Shown here one piece after another: positions 1 through 9,876 of a DNA stretch of 64,000 bases (its first letter is position 1; every line of letters starts with the position of its first letter). Source of the DNA: Borreliella japonica. GTDB lineage: Bacteria > Spirochaetota > Spirochaetia > Borreliales > Borreliaceae. Position numbers and translations under genes: made by a program. The stretch spans positions 124,001 through 188,000 of the forward strand of contig NZ_FMTE01000004.1 of the NCBI RefSeq assembly GCF_900099615.1, given 5' to 3'. The notes below the pieces were generated by a model. It worked only from the letters and a program-made list of their open reading frames with translations. It did no database searches and was not told the origin of the DNA.

Positions 1-1
1 T

Positions 2-1618
2 AATGGTAATTTTTTGGATATTGCAAAGAGCATAGTCAATTTAGGTAATGAGATTAAAGAATTTCAAGATATTAAACGATCCTTATTGCATGAAAGGAGT
101 TTGATTTCTGTTTGGGGGAATTTTTCTTTAGAGAATGTTAACAAATTGAAAGAATCTAACATTTATATTCACTTTTTTAAAATCCAAAAAAGTGAATATA
201 AAAATTTATTAAAAGATCCTAATGTTAATGTTTTTTTGATTAAAAATGTAAAAAACACTTCTTATTTTGTAAGTGTTGGTGAGTTTGAACAAAAAATTGA
301 GATTGCTGATGAGTTTAAGTTTAATTTTGATCTTGATTATATTAATAATAAATTAAAGGTTGTTGATGAGATTTTGGATCAAAAATTGACCCAAATTTCT
401 CTTTTTAATAAATATATTGATATTTTAAGGGATGAAATAAAAAAATATGATCAAATTGTAGAGTTTGAGCAAGTTTTAGCTGATATGCAAACCGATTTTG
501 AGGATTTTTCGTATATTACAGGATTTGTTCCAGCTGAAAGTCAAGAATCTCTTAAAAGCTCTGTGTTAAAAGCAGGTTTTGCAGTTCAATTTGCAGATCC
601 TGAAGAAAACGATATTATTCCAACCTATATAAAAAGGAAAGGAATCGCCAATTTAGCTGCTCCTATTTTTAGTATTTTAGAGACAATTCCCGGGTATAAA
701 GAAAGAGACATAAGTTTTATTTTTATGTTATTTTTCTTTGTGTTTTTTGGTATGATAATAGGTGATGCAGCTTATGGAGTGATATTTTTTTTGATAGGAA
801 TTTTGCTTAGTTTGAGTTTTATTCTTAAAGGTAAGCCTTTAACTTCAGTTCATGGGTTAATATTTTATCTTAGTGTGGCATCGATACTTTATGGTTCTAT
901 GACTGGGACTTGGTTTGGTAGTTCTTTAGTTCTTGAAATGTTTCCTATTTTGAATTCATTTAAAGTTAGTTATTTGACAGAGAAAAATAGTGTTCAAAAT
1001 ATTATCTTTATTTGCTTTTCAATAGGAGTTTTGCAAATTTCATTAGCTCATGTTTGGAATTTTTTCAGACAAGTAAAAGAAAAGCCCCATGTTCATTCAA
1101 TTGCACAGATTGGTTGGCTTACATGTATATCTGGTCTTTATTATCTTGTTTTGAATTTAATACTTAGTCAATCTCGATTTCCCATGTATAATGCTGTTTA
1201 TAATATAATATATTTTGGTGTTGCGCTTGTATTTGTTTTTGGCAAGCAAGATGGTTCAAATTTTTTCAAGTGCATATTGAAAAGTTTTGGGGGCATTATA
1301 GAGCAGTTTTTAACCACTGTGTCAGGGTTTGCAGATATAATATCTTATATTAGGCTTTTTGCAGTTGGACTTGCGGGGCTTTCAATCTCAGCAAGTTTTA
1401 ATGCTATGTCAATGCCTTTGTTAAAATCTTCCAATATTGGTTTTATAGTGGCCGGGATTATTGTTATACTTTTTGGGCATATTTTAAATATAATGCTATC
1501 TCTGCTTTCAGTGATTGTTCATGGGGTAAGGCTTAATATGCTTGAATTTTCGAACCATTTAGGGCAAGAATGGAGTGGGCACGCTTATAAGCCTTTTAGA
1601 AAAATAAAAAAAAAATAA
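2..1618 (+). CDS. atpI: V-type ATPase subunit I (a-subunit homologue), 5' end cut by window
   Basis: This is the membrane stator subunit of the V/A-type ATPase, which forms the ion half-channel against the K-subunit ring. The frame is open to the window edge, so the true start lies upstream; a TTG at 14 sits inside the frame and is probably not the start. The first ~220 visible residues are soluble and partly coiled coil. From about residue 230 there are several hydrophobic helices, ending in the conserved region around SGFADIISYIRLFAVGLAGL, which carries the arginine family members use in ion transfer. The C-terminus has the usual ending, MLEFSNHLGQEWSG. The K subunit follows 12 bp downstream, which supports one operon. 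Confidence 0.95.
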   Translation, partial: NGNFLDIAKSIVNLGNEIKEFQDIKRSLLHERSLISVWGNFSLENVNKLKESNIYIHFFKIQKSEYKNLLKDPNVNVFLIKNVKNTSYFVSVGEFEQKIEIADEFKFNFDLDYINNKLKVVDEILDQKLTQISLFNKYIDILRDEIKKYDQIVEFEQVLADMQTDFEDFSYITGFVPAESQESLKSSVLKAGFAVQFADPEENDIIPTYIKRKGIANLAAPIFSILETIPGYKERDISFIFMLFFFVFFGMIIGDAAYGVIFFLIGILLSLSFILKGKPLTSVHGLIFYLSVASILYGSMTGTWFGSSLVLEMFPILNSFKVSYLTEKNSVQNIIFICFSIGVLQISLAHVWNFFRQVKEKPHVHSIAQIGWLTCISGLYYLVLNLILSQSRFPMYNAVYNIIYFGVALVFVFGKQDGSNFFKCILKSFGGIIEQFLTTVSGFADIISYIRLFAVGLAGLSISASFNAMSMPLLKSSNIGFIVAGIIVILFGHILNIMLSLLSVIVHGVRLNMLEFSNHLGQEWSGHAYKPFRKIKKK

Positions 1619-1630
1619 AAAGGAGTACTT

Positions 1631-2065
1631 ATGGATATAGGTTTAATAGGAGTTAATTCAGCTTTGACAATCTCAGCAATAGGTTCTGCATTGGGTATGG
1701 GAGCAGCAGGTAGTGCTGCTATTGGAGCATGGAAGAGGTGCTATATGCAAGGAAAACCAGCGCCATTTCTATTGATTGTTTTTGTCTCAGCACCATTGAC
1801 TCAAATAATATATGGATATATTTTAATGAACACGTTATATGAGGTAATGATGCAGACTAATCCATGGTTGCTGCTTGGAGCTGGTCTTGGTGGTGGATTT
1901 GCGATTGCTGTTTCTGGATTTGCTCAAGGTAAGGCAGCAGCAGGTGCTTGTGATGCTTTTTCTGAGACTGGGAAAGGATTTGCTACATACCTATTAGTTT
2001 TGGGCTTAATAGAATCCGTTGCTCTTTTTGTAATGGTATTTCTAATGATATTTAAGTTTGTTTAA
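1631..2065 (+). CDS. atpK: V-type ATPase subunit K (proteolipid ring subunit)
   Basis: The 144-residue hydrophobic protein forms the rotating ion-binding ring of the V-ATPase. It is a duplicated hairpin with four membrane helices, including glycine/alanine-rich stretches (SALGMGAAGSAAIGAW and GLGGGFAIAVSGFAQGKAAAG). The ion-binding glutamate is visible in the last helix (LGLIESVALF). At the matching position of the first hairpin the sequence is PLTQIIYG, with no acidic residue, as in other V-type K subunits that have one carboxylate per duplicated unit. An AAGGAG ribosome site (1619-1624) precedes the ATG. The gene is translated right after atpI. Whether Na+ or H+ is carried cannot be told from sequence. 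Confidence 0.95.
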   Translation: MDIGLIGVNSALTISAIGSALGMGAAGSAAIGAWKRCYMQGKPAPFLLIVFVSAPLTQIIYGYILMNTLYEVMMQTNPWLLLGAGLGGGFAIAVSGFAQGKAAAGACDAFSETGKGFATYLLVLGLIESVALFVMVFLMIFKFV

Positions 2066-2136
2066 TTTTGATTTATTATTTATTTTAATATTAAATTTTC
2101 TCGTAATTTATGAGTTAATTTAATATATTTGTTGTT

Positions 2137-3123
2137 ATGAGAAAATTGGTTTTTATTTTTTTTGTTTTGCCTTTTTCTGTTTCTTTGAATTCTTCAAATA
2201 ATAAAAATTTTCCTTATTGGATTTTGCTTGAAAAAGGTAGACAATTTCTTTATTCTAAATCTGAATTTAGTAAGTCTAATCTTACACATGCTATTAATTA
2301 TTTGCAGGAAGCTTTGCTTAGAAAAGGTGTTTATCCCGAAGCCAGCTATTATTTGTCAGTAGCTTATGGGATGTCTGGCAATACTGTTCTTGAAAAATTA
2401 AACCTTTATAAGTCTTTTGAAGATAAAGATTATTTGATAGATGAATCTTTTGAAAAAAAAATACTTTTTTCTTTAGCCAAAATGGCCGAACTTGAGAATA
2501 ATTATGTTGATACGATTGATTATTTAAATGATATATTAAATAAGTTTTCAACCAAAAAAGATTATTATAGTTATCATGATTATTCTCAAGGTAAAAATAC
2601 TACACCAAATAATAAATTTAATGTTTCATTTTATTTAACTTCTTATTTAAAACAAGTAAGAGGAGCTTTTGGTATTGATTTTACTTTTAATCTTTACAGA
2701 TTTAAGAACTACAATGTTATTGATACTCACCAATTATTGTCAAAAGTTTATTTGCGCCTAAGGGCTTATGAACTTTCAATTACTCATGGACTTATAGCTG
2801 CAGTGGGGATTTTAACAAGAATGTATGATTATGTTTGTTATTATGAATCTGTGTATCAGTTTAGGAATTTAAGGTCTTTTGTTCAAAAAATTAATGAGTA
2901 TAAGGAAATAAAAAATGCTTTTGAATCAACAGATTTTTGGGAAATAATTTATAATGTTGCTGTTGCTACCTATTCATATTCTAATGGTAATTATGGATTT
3001 AGAGCAATAGATACTTGGAAATTAATAGTGGATCTTGCGCCAAGATTTTCTCCTTATATTGCTAAATCAAGAAGCCAAATTAAAAATTCTGTATTTAAAA
3101 AAAATATAAATTTTAAATCTTGA
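2137..3123 (+). CDS. Exported protein of unknown function, possibly helical-repeat (TPR-like)
   Basis: I do not recognise a named family. The first ~17 residues form a signal peptide (MRKLVFIFFVLPFSVS) without a lipobox cysteine, so a periplasmic or outer-membrane location is likely. The mature part has repeated helix pairs with A/Y/L spacing reminiscent of tetratricopeptide repeats (for example around LQEALLRKGVYPEASYYLSV). It is rich in tyrosine, phenylalanine and asparagine. It lies between the V-ATPase genes and lepA in the same direction, with only 16 bp to lepA. No strong ribosome-binding site is visible. Function unknown. Confidence 0.75.
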   Translation: MRKLVFIFFVLPFSVSLNSSNNKNFPYWILLEKGRQFLYSKSEFSKSNLTHAINYLQEALLRKGVYPEASYYLSVAYGMSGNTVLEKLNLYKSFEDKDYLIDESFEKKILFSLAKMAELENNYVDTIDYLNDILNKFSTKKDYYSYHDYSQGKNTTPNNKFNVSFYLTSYLKQVRGAFGIDFTFNLYRFKNYNVIDTHQLLSKVYLRLRAYELSITHGLIAAVGILTRMYDYVCYYESVYQFRNLRSFVQKINEYKEIKNAFESTDFWEIIYNVAVATYSYSNGNYGFRAIDTWKLIVDLAPRFSPYIAKSRSQIKNSVFKKNINFKS

Positions 3124-3139
3124 TTTGTAGTTTGGGGGA

Positions 3140-4948
3140 GTGCGTATTAGTATTTGTAAAAAAAATTTTTGTATTATTGCACACATTGATCACGGTAAAT
3201 CGACATTAGCCGATAGGTTTATTCAAAAGGCCAAAATAATATCTGATCGTGATTTTAAAAGTCAAATGCTTGACAGTATGGATATTGAGCGAGAAAGAGG
3301 AATTACAATAAAAAGTCAGGCAGTAACAATTACTTATAAAAGTAATGATGGTGATTTTTATGAGTTAAATTTTGTAGATACTCCAGGTCATGTTGATTTT
3401 TCTTATGAAGTCTCAAGAGCAATTTCATCTTGTGAGGGCGCTCTTTTATTAATTGATGCAAGTCAGGGAATACAAGCTCAGACGGTTTCTAATTTTTATA
3501 TGGCCTTTGAGCATGATTTAGAAATTATTCCTGTTATTAATAAGATAGATCTTCCAAATGCTAATATTGATTTTGTAAAAAAGCAAATAAAAAATGATTT
3601 AGGATTAAATGAAGAAATTGCTATTTTGATTTCTGCTAAGAATGGAATAGGAATTGATAATTTGCTTGAAGCTATTTGTAAGCATGTGCCATCTCCTAAA
3701 GGAAGTATTAAGGATCCATTAAGAGCATTAATTTTTGATTCGCATTATGATTCTTATAGAGGAGTTGTTGTTCACTTTAGGATTTTCGAAGGACAAATCA
3801 AGACAGGCGACAAAATTAGGTTAATGCATACCGATAGTGAGTATTTAATTGAGGAGATTGGGGTTTTTAAAATATCTCTTGAAAGAAAAGATAGGTTAGA
3901 AGCAGGGGATGTTGGATATTTTATTGCAGGAATAAAAAATATATCAGATGTGAAGATTGGAGATACAGTAACTCTTTGCAATTGTCCTGCATTATCTCCC
4001 CTTGAGGGATTTAAAGAAATTAAGCCTGTAGTGTTTTCTTCAGTGTATCCTGTTGATGCCAATCAATATGATGACCTTTTAAAGGCAATGGATAGATTAA
4101 AGCTTAATGATGCATCGTTAACATTTGAAAAAGATTCATCATCGGCTCTTGGCCATGGTTTTAAGTGTGGGTTTCTCGGTCTTTTGCATTTAGAGGTTAT
4201 TCAAGAACGTATTGAGCGTGAATTTGATTTAAATGTGATATTGACTTCTCCTTCTGTTAGATACAAAATAATTCCTAAAAAGGGAGAATCTTATTTTATT
4301 GAAAGTCCTGAACAATTTCCTGGAAATGAAGCTATTGAAAGTGTGCTTGAGCCTTATATTAGAGCTAATATTATTGTTCCTACAGAATTTTTAGGAAATA
4401 TTATGAGTGTGTGTTTGTTGAAAAGAGGAGTGCAGACAAATTTAATTTATCTTGATACTAAGCGAGTTGAGCTTATTTATAAAATGCCTCTTTCCGAAAT
4501 CCTTTTTGATTTTTATGATAAGATTAAGTCTGTAAGTCGTGGATATGCTTCTTTTGATTATGAACTTTTAGATTATGAATATACGGATTTAGTAAGATTA
4601 GATATATTAGTAAATGGGGATAAGGTTGATGCACTTTCTCAATTGGTTTTTAAAGATAGTGCAAGAACTAAGGCTGCTGGGATTTGTAAAAAGTTGAAAG
4701 ATGAAATATCAAGGCAACAATTTAAAATAGCTATTCAAGGTGCTATTGGCTCTAACGTTATTGCTAGAGAGACAATCTCTCCTGTTAGAAAAGATGTTAC
4801 TGCCAAGTGTTATGGTGGTGATATTACTCGTAAGCGAAAACTTTTGGAAAAGCAGAAAGAAGGCAAAAAGCGAATGAAGATGGTAGGAAATGTTGAGATT
4901 CCACAAAGTGTTTTTCTTGCAGTTCTGAAATCTAATAATGATAATTAA
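3140..4948 (+). CDS. lepA: Elongation factor 4 (LepA), back-translocating GTPase
   Basis: LepA is a ribosome-bound GTPase related to EF-G. The GTPase motifs are intact: AHIDHGKSTLADR (G1), RERGITIKSQ (G2), DTPGHVDF (G3) and NKIDLP (G4). The LepA-specific C-terminal domain ends with KRKLLEKQKEGKKRMK. Length (~600 residues) is normal. The start is uncertain. GTG at 3140 overlaps the purine-rich ribosome site GGGGGAG (3134-3140), leaving no spacing. An in-frame ATT at 3146 stands 5 nt behind that site. Either start gives nearly the same protein. The gene follows the exported protein by 16 bp. Confidence 0.96.
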   Translation: MRISICKKNFCIIAHIDHGKSTLADRFIQKAKIISDRDFKSQMLDSMDIERERGITIKSQAVTITYKSNDGDFYELNFVDTPGHVDFSYEVSRAISSCEGALLLIDASQGIQAQTVSNFYMAFEHDLEIIPVINKIDLPNANIDFVKKQIKNDLGLNEEIAILISAKNGIGIDNLLEAICKHVPSPKGSIKDPLRALIFDSHYDSYRGVVVHFRIFEGQIKTGDKIRLMHTDSEYLIEEIGVFKISLERKDRLEAGDVGYFIAGIKNISDVKIGDTVTLCNCPALSPLEGFKEIKPVVFSSVYPVDANQYDDLLKAMDRLKLNDASLTFEKDSSSALGHGFKCGFLGLLHLEVIQERIEREFDLNVILTSPSVRYKIIPKKGESYFIESPEQFPGNEAIESVLEPYIRANIIVPTEFLGNIMSVCLLKRGVQTNLIYLDTKRVELIYKMPLSEILFDFYDKIKSVSRGYASFDYELLDYEYTDLVRLDILVNGDKVDALSQLVFKDSARTKAAGICKKLKDEISRQQFKIAIQGAIGSNVIARETISPVRKDVTAKCYGGDITRKRKLLEKQKEGKKRMKMVGNVEIPQSVFLAVLKSNNDN

Positions 4949-4977
4949 ATATATTTTTAATTATTTAAGGTATGTGA

Positions 4978-5007
4978 TTGGCAAATCCCTTAGAAATGCG
5001 ATAAAAT
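4978..5007 (+). promoter_or_regulatory. Probable sigma-70 promoter of ldh
   Basis: TTGGCA at 4978-4983 and TAAAAT at 5002-5007 are separated by 18 bp. They lie in the 120-bp gap between lepA and ldh, about 60 bp before the ldh ATG. This is a motif match only. Confidence 0.55.
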
Positions 5008-5065
5008 ATTTTTGTCATTACGTATTTAAAATTAGTTGTATGTAGTTTAAATTTATATGGAGTAA

Positions 5066-6019
<954 letters not shown>

Positions 6020-6043
6020 TTTTAAGAAGTGAAATTTTAATTT

Positions 6044-6075
6044 AAAGACCCCCAATATTTGAGGGTCTTTATTTT
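6044..6075 (+). terminator. Hairpin terminator between ldh and comM
   Basis: AAAGACCC (6044-6051) pairs with GGGTCTTT (6063-6070), followed by ATTTTT. The perfect 8-bp stem lies 25 bp after the ldh stop and overlaps the 3' end of the convergent comM gene. It may therefore act in both directions, although the T tract is best for ldh. Confidence 0.85.
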
Positions 6076-7604
6076 TCAAGCATATTTTCTCCGTTTTTTC
6101 TATGTTCAATTGCTTCAAGTAAGGCTTCTCTTGAAATGTTTTTTTCTTCCCTTAAGTCGGAGATTGTTCTTGCAATTTTTAATATTGAATGCGTTGCCCT
6201 TGAGGATATGTTGAGTTTGTTTAGAATGTAAATCAAATCATTTTTCAATATTGCACTTAATTCGCAAAATTTTTCAATGTGATCGGTATTAAGATCAGAA
6301 TTTTTATTTATATTTGAAAAATTTTCGTATCTTATATTTTGAATGTTTCTTGCTTTTATTATTCTTTGTTTTATTTCGCTTGAACTTTCGCTTTTTTCGC
6401 TTAGTAATTTTTCATTAGTAATTGCTCTTGTTGGGACCCTAATATCAATTCTATCAAGCATTGCAGCTCCAAGTTTTTTCCAATAATTTGAAATTTCTTG
6501 TTGTGAGCAAAAACAATCTGTGTTTTTTTTGCCAAGATTTCCACAAGGGCAAAGATTCATTGCAAGCATTAGTTGGAAATTGGCAGGGTATTTGAATAAT
6601 TTGGAACTTGCTCTTGAGATTGAAATTGATTTATCTTCAATAGGTTCACGTAAAGATTGTAAGATGGATTTTTTAAATTCTAAAGCTTCATCTAGAAATA
6701 ATATTCCATTGTGGGCAAGAGACACTTCTCCAGGTAAAGGATTAGAACCTCCCCCAATTATTCCTTCTTTACTAGCAGTATGGTGAGGATTTCTAAAAGG
6801 TCTTTGTTTTATTATCTTTCTGTCTATTAATTTCCCCGATATTGACCATATTCTATTTGTTTCTATCAGTTCTTTGTTTGTAAGTGGAGGAAGAATAGAT
6901 TGAGTGCACTTAATACTGAGTGTTTTTCCGCTTCCAGGTGGACCAAATAACATTATGCTGTGTCCACCAGCAATTGCTATTTCAATTGCTCTTTTTACTC
7001 TTTGTTGTCCTTTTATATTTTTAAAGTCATAATCTAAAATACAATCTTGTTCAGTTATTGTGTGTGGTTTAACATTTGTTCTTGGGGGAAGTATATTGTC
7101 GTTTAATTGTTCTATTATTTTTATGGTTTCTTTTAAATCTTTAACACCCCAAATATTCAAACCATCTATTAGGCAAGCTTCTTCTAAATTTTCAAAGGGA
7201 ACTATTGCAAGTTTTATTTCGTTTTCTTTGGCAAGAGCAATTGCTGGTAAAACTGCTTTTATTGATCTTATTTTGCCATCTAATTGCAATTCTCCCAATA
7301 CTAAGATTTCTAAATTTTTATTATTTTTGTTTTCTTGGATTTTAATAATGCTAATAGCAATTGAAAGGTCAAAAGCTGTTCCAAGCTTTTTAATTCCAGC
7401 TGGTGCAAGATTTATTAATATTCTATTTTTAGGGAAATGAAAATTTGAATTTTTGATAGCTGATTTTACTCTTTCTCTCGATTCTTTAATTTCGCTTCCA
7501 GCAAGCCCCACGATGTCAATTCCAGAGCTTCCTTTTTTAATGTCTATTTCAATTTCAATTAGTTCTCCTTCGTATCCTATTGATGAGTGTGAATAGATTT
7601 TCAT
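6069..7604 (-). CDS. comM: YifB/ComM-family Mg-chelatase-like AAA+ ATPase
   Basis: This is an AAA+ protein of the ComM/YifB group. In naturally competent bacteria ComM is a branch-migration helicase for integrating transformed DNA; its role in non-competent species is unclear. The N-terminal ~170 residues form a LonB-like fold (GLAGSEIKESRERVKSAI). The ATPase shows Walker A GPPGSGKT near residue 222, Walker B GILFLDEALEF and a CPCGN...CFC cysteine cluster expected to bind zinc. Length (511 residues) is typical. The ATG directly follows the sufU stop with no gap, so translation is probably coupled. The link to Fe-S genes looks like operon compactness rather than shared function. Confidence 0.93.
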   Translation of the reverse strand: MKIYSHSSIGYEGELIEIEIDIKKGSSGIDIVGLAGSEIKESRERVKSAIKNSNFHFPKNRILINLAPAGIKKLGTAFDLSIAISIIKIQENKNNKNLEILVLGELQLDGKIRSIKAVLPAIALAKENEIKLAIVPFENLEEACLIDGLNIWGVKDLKETIKIIEQLNDNILPPRTNVKPHTITEQDCILDYDFKNIKGQQRVKRAIEIAIAGGHSIMLFGPPGSGKTLSIKCTQSILPPLTNKELIETNRIWSISGKLIDRKIIKQRPFRNPHHTASKEGIIGGGSNPLPGEVSLAHNGILFLDEALEFKKSILQSLREPIEDKSISISRASSKLFKYPANFQLMLAMNLCPCGNLGKKNTDCFCSQQEISNYWKKLGAAMLDRIDIRVPTRAITNEKLLSEKSESSSEIKQRIIKARNIQNIRYENFSNINKNSDLNTDHIEKFCELSAILKNDLIYILNKLNISSRATHSILKIARTISDLREEKNISREALLEAIEHRKNGENMLEK

Positions 7605-8030
7605 CTAACAGCTTTCCCTTAAAGACTTGTAGTTTTCCAAACTATCTTTTAATGATTTGTATGGCAGTAAAAAACAGTCTTTTCTATTTGTATTTGTAAA
7701 TATGTTGAAAATTTTTAAACTTGCGTCAATTTCGTCTAGATTTGCAAAATCATTGTTTATCACTTTTTGCACTAAGTTTAGGATTTCGGGTTTTGGTTTG
7801 TTATTGCACAATTTGTTTAAAGCGTTGGCGCTTGCAAGTAAAATCATGCATCCAGATGCATGATGTTTTAAATTAAATTTTCCGTTATTTTCTTTTTTTA
7901 TTTGGAATAAAATTTGATCCCCGCATTTAGATTGATGTTTGAAATTTTGATTTGTTTCTACTTTATGCATTATATAATTATTTATCTTACTAAGCTTTAC
8001 TAATTTTCTTTTAATTTTTTCAGTGAGCAT
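7605..8030 (-). CDS. sufU: SufU/NifU-like Fe-S assembly protein
   Basis: The protein belongs to the SufU branch of the IscU scaffold family, which in Gram-positive bacteria is a zinc protein that accepts sulfur from SufS. The four expected metal/sulfur ligands are visible: C36 and D38 (KCGDQ), C61 (ASGCM) and C119 (RKDCF). The SANAL segment after C61 matches the ASASMM region of SufU. The 141 residues match the family length. It lies 71 bp after sufS and directly before comM. No SufB, SufC or SufD gene is in this window. The call rests on cysteine spacing and the sufS neighbour. Confidence 0.88.
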   Translation of the reverse strand: MLTEKIKRKLVKLSKINNYIMHKVETNQNFKHQSKCGDQILFQIKKENNGKFNLKHHASGCMILLASANALNKLCNNKPKPEILNLVQKVINNDFANLDEIDASLKIFNIFTNTNRKDCFLLPYKSLKDSLENYKSLRESC

Positions 8031-8101
8031 AATTTAATTTTATTTTCTTTGATTTATTAAATCAATAATAAAAGATAATATGAAGTTTATTTTCTAAATT
8101 T

Positions 8102-9370
8102 TTATGAAAGCTCTTTTATTACTTTTTTTAATCCTAATATGAAAATATCAATTTCTTTTTGTGTATTATAAAAATAAAAGCTAATTCTTAAAAGATGGTT
8201 TTTGTTTAAATTTTCTGGAAAAAATGCTACATAAGAACAAGTTTTTCCGGCTCTAGTTGCTATTCCCATTGTATCTAGATAGGTTTCAATATCGTGTGAG
8301 TGAATATTTTTTACTGTAAATGATATTATTGAATTTCTTTTAAGATTTGTATTTAGTAAAAATTCAACTTCATCAATCTCTTGTAATTTTTTTATCCCAT
8401 ATTCTATTAATTGCTGATCATGTTCTAAAATAAAATCCATAGAAATATTATTGATATATTTTATTGCCTCTTCAAGTCCAATAATTCCTGCAATATTTGG
8501 GGTTCCCGATTCAAATTTATTTGGAGCATCGAGTGATTTAAATTTAATTTTTTTATTTTTGATAAATATTTCTTCGACAGTATTTCCTCCTAATTTTGAG
8601 CTATGAAGTTTTTCAGCCATATTATTTGAAATATATAAAATTCCAATTCCTGTTGGGGCAAGCATTTTATGCCCAGAAAATACCAAAAAGTCACAACCAA
8701 TTTTTTTGACATCTATTTTTACATGAGGTGCCATTTGTGCAGCATCTATAAAAAGACTTATATTATATTTTTTTGCGATTTTTCCAATAGATTCTAAATC
8801 ATTAATGGTTCCTAGGGTATTATTTATTCCGGAAATACTGATAAGCTTTGTTTTTTCTGTAATAAGTTTTTCAATTTCTTCAGGGGTAATAATTCCCATT
8901 TCATTGAATTTAGCAAGCTTAATTGTTAGATTAGCTAATTTTGCAAGATTTGCCCATGGCAGTAAATTACTATTGTGTTCAAGAGTTGTAAGAATAATTT
9001 CATCTTTTTTTTTAAAGTATTTTGAGTAAAAAAACGAGTTTGCAATGGTATTGATTCCGTCCGTAGTTCCAGAGTTAAATATTATATTGTTTGCAGATTC
9101 TGCATTAATGAAATTTTTTACAAGTTCTCTTGTTTTTTCTATTTTTATGCTTGATTGAATTGCAAATTTGTGACCGCTTCTGTGTACATTTGCATTGTAA
9201 TTTTCATAATATTCGATGCTAGAGTAAATTACTTTTTTAGGCTTTTGAGAGGTTGCTGCATTATCAAAATAAATTATATGTTTATTGTCAATCTGTTTAT
9301 TTAAAATAGGAAAATCTTTTCTTAAAAACTCGACTTTTTCGGCATTATTTTTTATTTGTTTGAAATCCAT
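8102..9370 (-). CDS. sufS: SufS-type (group II) cysteine desulfurase
   Basis: This PLP enzyme takes sulfur from cysteine to form a persulfide for Fe-S clusters or tRNA thiolation. Expected residues are present: H132 (TLEHNSN), D209 (FIDAAQ), PLP lysine K235 (FSGHKMLAPTG) and catalytic cysteine C378 in RAGKTC, inside the short loop typical of group II enzymes. At 422 residues it is full length. It is first of the sufS-sufU-comM set, and a long palindrome lies upstream of its start. Borrelia is thought to use very little iron, so its sulfur may go mainly to tRNA modification; that is inference. Confidence 0.95.
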   Translation of the reverse strand: MDFKQIKNNAEKVEFLRKDFPILNKQIDNKHIIYFDNAATSQKPKKVIYSSIEYYENYNANVHRSGHKFAIQSSIKIEKTRELVKNFINAESANNIIFNSGTTDGINTIANSFFYSKYFKKKDEIILTTLEHNSNLLPWANLAKLANLTIKLAKFNEMGIITPEEIEKLITEKTKLISISGINNTLGTINDLESIGKIAKKYNISLFIDAAQMAPHVKIDVKKIGCDFLVFSGHKMLAPTGIGILYISNNMAEKLHSSKLGGNTVEEIFIKNKKIKFKSLDAPNKFESGTPNIAGIIGLEEAIKYINNISMDFILEHDQQLIEYGIKKLQEIDEVEFLLNTNLKRNSIISFTVKNIHSHDIETYLDTMGIATRAGKTCSYVAFFPENLNKNHLLRISFYFYNTQKEIDIFILGLKKVIKELS

Positions 9371-9449
9371 AATCCTTACAAGTTCCTTTGTTTTAATTTT
9401 TAGCTTTTAATAATTATAGCATTATTTTTCATTCTACAAAAAAAAGTTT

Positions 9450-9477
9450 AAAATGATTATTAATTAATAATCATTTT
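9450..9477. promoter_or_regulatory. 28-bp perfect palindrome between divergent genes (candidate operator)
   Basis: The two 14-nt arms, AAAATGATTATTAA (9450-9463) and its exact complement (9464-9477), meet without a loop. They lie between the divergent starts of sufS (9370) and the gene at 9556, where a terminator is not expected. The TGATTATTA/TAATAATCA core resembles Fur/PerR-family boxes. Borrelia has one Fur-family regulator, BosR, which makes it a candidate binder. The identification is by resemblance only. Confidence 0.5.
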
Positions 9478-9519
9478 TTTTAAAAATTGAAGTTTATTTT
9501 TTTGTATAAATTTTGTTTA

Positions 9520-9548
9520 TTGGTTATGTTTTTTGATTATGATATACT
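9520..9548 (+). promoter_or_regulatory. Candidate promoter giving a leaderless mRNA
   Basis: TTGGTT (9520-9525) and TATACT (9543-9548) are spaced by 17 bp. Transcription would begin near 9555, at the ATG of the next gene (9556). No ribosome-binding site is seen before that ATG, which agrees with leaderless translation. Confidence 0.5.
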
Positions 9549-9555
9549 CGTTTAT

Positions 9556-9876
9556 ATGAAAGAAGTAATTTATAGGTTTGAAAAAGCCGAAGATTATAAA
9601 TTGGTTCCTATTAATAATATTTATGGGAATGTAACTGATACAGGAGAGATTTTTTGTGATCTTGTTTTCGAGTCTACAGAGATTTCTGAGGAGATTGCTT
9701 ATACTAAAACCAAAGAAGGTGTTTTAGAAGAGGCTTCAAAAGAATTAAAACGTGGAGAAGAGGGTAAAATAGTATTAATTAACTCTTTTATAGGAATTTC
9801 TATTACAAAGATTACTGCTAGAAATATTGCTTATTGGCTTTTAAAAAAAGTTGATGAATTAGAAGATAATGAATAG
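9556..9876 (+). CDS. Conserved hypothetical small acidic protein
   Basis: I do not recognise the family. The 106-residue protein is soluble and acidic, with no signal peptide or membrane segment. The ATG at 9556 is preferred over an upstream in-frame TTG at 9487, because the extra 23 residues are hydrophobic, low in information and lie upstream of a good -10 box. The middle part is rich in E/K (TKTKEGVLEEASKELKRGEE). It overlaps the next gene by 8 bp, so the two are probably translated together. Function unknown. Confidence 0.8.
   Translation: MKEVIYRFEKAEDYKLVPINNIYGNVTDTGEIFCDLVFESTEISEEIAYTKTKEGVLEEASKELKRGEEGKIVLINSFIGISITKITARNIAYWLLKKVDELEDNE

Noticed and set aside
9450..9477. Palindrome as a transcription terminator
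   Set aside because: Both neighbours point away from it, so no transcript needs to end there.
9487..9555. Hydrophobic extension of the 106-residue protein from a TTG
   Set aside because: It covers the -35/-10 boxes and has no ribosome site. A small chance remains that it is a real membrane leader.
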